Below, piece after piece: positions 21,205-22,956 of a stretch of 22,956 bases of DNA (its first letter is position 1; the number at the start of each line of letters is the position of its first letter). The translations under genes were made by a program, and so were the position numbers. Under the pieces are notes generated by a model, which was not told the origin of the DNA, made no database searches, and worked only from the letters and a program-made list of their open reading frames with translations. This DNA comes from a virus: positions 1-22,956 of the IMG/VR virus record IMGVR_UViG_3300017742_000130; one strand, given 5' to 3'.

Positions 21205-21301
21205 TCCTTATAAAAGGCAGCAAGTCGTACCCGATAAAAAGAAACAAAATCGTAGAAAAGAGATTAAAAAGATTATAAATAAGACTATACACGAGGAATA
21301 A
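21149..21301 (+). CDS. small basic protein, overlapping the previous gene
   Basis: A 50-aa Lys/Arg-rich protein, MKKKTPTTRYHRVLTDHNSP then KRQQVVPDKKKQNRRKE. The ATG at 21149 has a strong SD (GAGGGGAG, 21136-21143) five bases upstream, favouring it over the in-frame ATG at 21050. It reads in another frame of the same DNA as the end of the upstream gene. The motif TRYHRVLTD...PYK is, as I recall, seen in other T4-like phages. Function unknown. Confidence 0.7.
   Translation: MKKKTPTTRYHRVLTDHNSPYKRQQVVPDKKKQNRRKEIKKIINKTIHEE
21274..21281 (+). promoter_or_regulatory. possible T4-type late promoter box TATAAATA
   Basis: Exact match to the T4 late box, 23 bp before the ATG at 21305, the first gene of a stretch that leads into a virion protein. 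It lies in the coding end of the upstream small gene. Position is well suited to late expression, though chance is possible in AT-rich DNA. Confidence 0.5.
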
Positions 21302-21304
21302 GTT

Positions 21305-21571
21305 ATGTCAAACAATCTTTTAGATTTCGATTTTGGGTTTACAGCGGTAGACGAAAATGAATTAGAAGCCGTACAATCTGTTAAGTCAGAGGCTTCTGAT
21401 GCATCTGCAACAGCCCAAGAATTAGAAGATAAGTTAAACAAGTTATATAATGCTATATTACCACTTCTTACTAATTTAAAAAAGAATCCGGAAAAAGAAT
21501 ATATTCTATGGCCTAATCGGGTTGAGAAAATAGAACAATTCGAGGATTTGATTACGAGGATAATCAAGTAA
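21305..21571 (+). CDS. small coiled-coil protein before virion gene
   Basis: An 88-aa acidic protein, MSNNLLDFDFGFTAVDENEL followed by a heptad-like helix (SASATAQELEDKL-type region around 33-57) and EYILWPNRVEKIEQF near the end. I recall a family with the same N-terminus in marine T4-like phages, usually beside structural genes; role unknown, perhaps assembly or chaperone. Its stop overlaps the next start by one base (TAATG). Confidence 0.78.
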   Translation: MSNNLLDFDFGFTAVDENELEAVQSVKSEASDASATAQELEDKLNKLYNAILPLLTNLKKNPEKEYILWPNRVEKIEQFEDLITRIIK

Positions 21572-22956
21572 TGGCTATTGTACCAGGCGATAATTCACGC
21601 TATCAAAAATTAAAAGATGATAATAAAATAGATCAGGTATCTGCAGTTACCATCCCTGTCGGAGGTTCTGCAACCGAAGAGCAAAAGCATCAAGTATCTT
21701 TAGGTGGCACTGCTTCGGGTGATTTGGTATATAAGCAGCAAGCGTATTTGATTGATAGACTTGTAAATTTTGGTTCAACATCATTAGGCATTGGTATAGC
21801 TTCTGAAGGGCCAAGTTCTCCAGGATCTAGTGGTAAATTCGCTGTTAAAGTTATTGGTGATGACATATACGGTTATTCAGAAGGATTTAGTCAGGGCACA
21901 AACACTACTCACCTTTACGATACTGGGGCCACTGTCACGACTAACGGTGGATCTGCGGCAACGATCCCAACTGGTTATGTCGAGACGCCTGATGGGACGA
22001 CGCCAACTAATAGAATTACAAAGCTATGGAGAGCAGACTCTGATTCTAAGCTTATACCGTATAACGCCGGTAGTGTTGATTACTATTGGGCCACCGATAT
22101 AGGTGCTACTTCTATTGGATCTCTTGATACAAATTCTCCAAATAGTACACGTGGTGCTAATCTTTCTTGGACCGGTTCGAACGGTCAAACATTCACTGTA
22201 ACCCAACTAGTCGGTTTTAAAAATGTTTTTACAGGACCTACGTTAGCTAACGGTAATTACTTCCCTAGCGCTGACCCATGGGGAGGCACCGACGGTGATT
22301 TAGCTGATGATAATGTTACTAATAATATTTTAGTAACGATTAGACGAGATCAAAGCACAGCATATGGTAGTATGGAGCATAGCCTCGAAGATGATCTTTG
22401 GAACATACAAGTTTTTTCTGGTACTGGAACTTCAGGCGGCGACTATGGTGTACCTAATGAACCACATCCGATGCATCCGCGCTTTGCATTGTATACTCAT
22501 GATAATCAATCAGCAACAACTAAAGTAATTAAATCAGTTGATATACATGAGATTACGTATAGATTTTATGACATTAGTGATTACCTTATGGGCTATTTTC
22601 TATCTACTGGTGCTAAAAGAATTAGACTTGTAGGCAAACCAGATCAAGATACATACCAAGACGGAATATCTGAAGAGTTTGGTGGTAATACAATAGCTCA
22701 AGTAAGCCTAAGTGACTATAGGAAGGGCGCTACATCCGGCAGAGTACCAGATGTATCTAGTATCTCTGGATTTGACCAGTATGAAACAGATATACCTAAC
22801 ACGAGTCAACAAGTAAGTTTTAGTGACTTTTACGGAGAGGGAGTAGTACCGCATGCAGTTGTTGGTGCATCAGGTGACTCTGGTTTTACCGGGTCCACTT
22901 TAGTAGGTGCTGCTATTCTTGGGTGGGATAGAACTGACATCACTCCAATTACTGCA
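21571..22956 (+). CDS. large virion (tail/fibre-type) protein, 3' end outside window
   Basis: The frame is open for 462 codons to the window edge. The protein is rich in Gly, Ser, Thr and Asp, with beta-type repeats typical of tail or fibre proteins. Near 383 and 422 it has the related stretches QVSLSDYRKGA and QVSFSDFYGEG; such V/I-S-L/F-S-D motifs recur in structural proteins of marine T4-like phages. The N-terminus (MAIVPGDNSRYQKLKDDNKI) has no signal peptide. GYVETPDGTTPTNRITKLWR and NEPHPMHPRFALYTHDNQS show no enzymatic motif. Baseplate, neck or fibre cannot be decided from this part. Confidence 0.82.
   Translation, partial: MAIVPGDNSRYQKLKDDNKIDQVSAVTIPVGGSATEEQKHQVSLGGTASGDLVYKQQAYLIDRLVNFGSTSLGIGIASEGPSSPGSSGKFAVKVIGDDIYGYSEGFSQGTNTTHLYDTGATVTTNGGSAATIPTGYVETPDGTTPTNRITKLWRADSDSKLIPYNAGSVDYYWATDIGATSIGSLDTNSPNSTRGANLSWTGSNGQTFTVTQLVGFKNVFTGPTLANGNYFPSADPWGGTDGDLADDNVTNNILVTIRRDQSTAYGSMEHSLEDDLWNIQVFSGTGTSGGDYGVPNEPHPMHPRFALYTHDNQSATTKVIKSVDIHEITYRFYDISDYLMGYFLSTGAKRIRLVGKPDQDTYQDGISEEFGGNTIAQVSLSDYRKGATSGRVPDVSSISGFDQYETDIPNTSQQVSFSDFYGEGVVPHAVVGASGDSGFTGSTLVGAAILGWDRTDITPITA

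Noticed and set aside
21830-22102. 90-codon + strand frame inside the virion protein gene
   Set aside because: The other frame is open for 462 codons with structural-protein composition, so this one is a shadow.

Overview
The window is a segment of an AT-rich, T4-like myovirus genome, probably from a marine phage of a Gram-negative host. Genes are tightly packed, all on the + strand, and often joined by ATGA or TAATG overlaps. The evidence for T4-like is a set of recognisable homologues: ATP-dependent DNA ligase, NrdA, NrdB, glutaredoxin, T4-type RNase H, a PhoH-like ATPase, a RecB/Cas4-like nuclease, small proteins familiar from marine T4-like phages, and a virion protein at the right edge. 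A lipoprotein and spanin-like pair imply a host with an outer membrane. Host and species cannot be named from this sequence alone.

Layout. (1) 1-933: 3' part of a DNA ligase gene. (2) 1021-9539: a long run starting at a promoter region that has both a sigma70-like promoter and a T4-late-like TATAAATA box. Ten proteins here begin with a short, related N-terminal peptide (M-[K/L/I/N]-x-F-[K/Q/S]-x-[H/F/Y]...), usually followed within 8-12 residues by an I/L/V/M-x-E site. This resembles the T4 capsid targeting sequence (MKTYQEFIAE in IPIII), which is cut by the gp21 prohead protease. The tag is carried by enzymes (a KxDG ligase-fold nucleotidyltransferase, a TxGH nucleotidyltransferase, a zeta-like P-loop kinase, a possible nuclease), by very basic proteins and by small unknowns. 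A nearby protein (7728-8369) has a duplicated SIEEAA protease-like site, as expected of a processed scaffold or core protein. (3) 9544-11390: a lysis-like group: i-spanin-like protein, overlapping lipoprotein (o-spanin-like), class 3 lipase and a small membrane protein. (4) 11398-16202: nucleotide reduction operon: nrdA, a small basic protein, an exported protein, nrdB, glutaredoxin, a zinc-ribbon protein and a GIY-YIG protein. (5) 16206-21301: DNA metabolism under several sigma70-like promoters: RNase H, a Pyr_excise-like protein, PhoH, a PD-(D/E)XK nuclease, a HAD 5'-nucleotidase and small conserved proteins. (6) 21274-22956: a possible late promoter, a small coiled-coil protein and a large virion protein running off the window.

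Main idea. The CTS-like cluster may be a virion-packaged enzyme kit (nucleotidyltransferases, kinase, putative nuclease, basic DNA-binding proteins), matured by the prohead protease and injected with the DNA, for instance to repair nucleic acids or cofactors or to block host defence. The tags and motifs are visible in the sequence; packaging and function are inference. Five promoters share a clear architecture (TTTACA or TGTACA, 17 bp, TATAAT, mostly with TGn). No tRNA, CRISPR, insertion sequence or gene-free stretch over 300 bases was seen.
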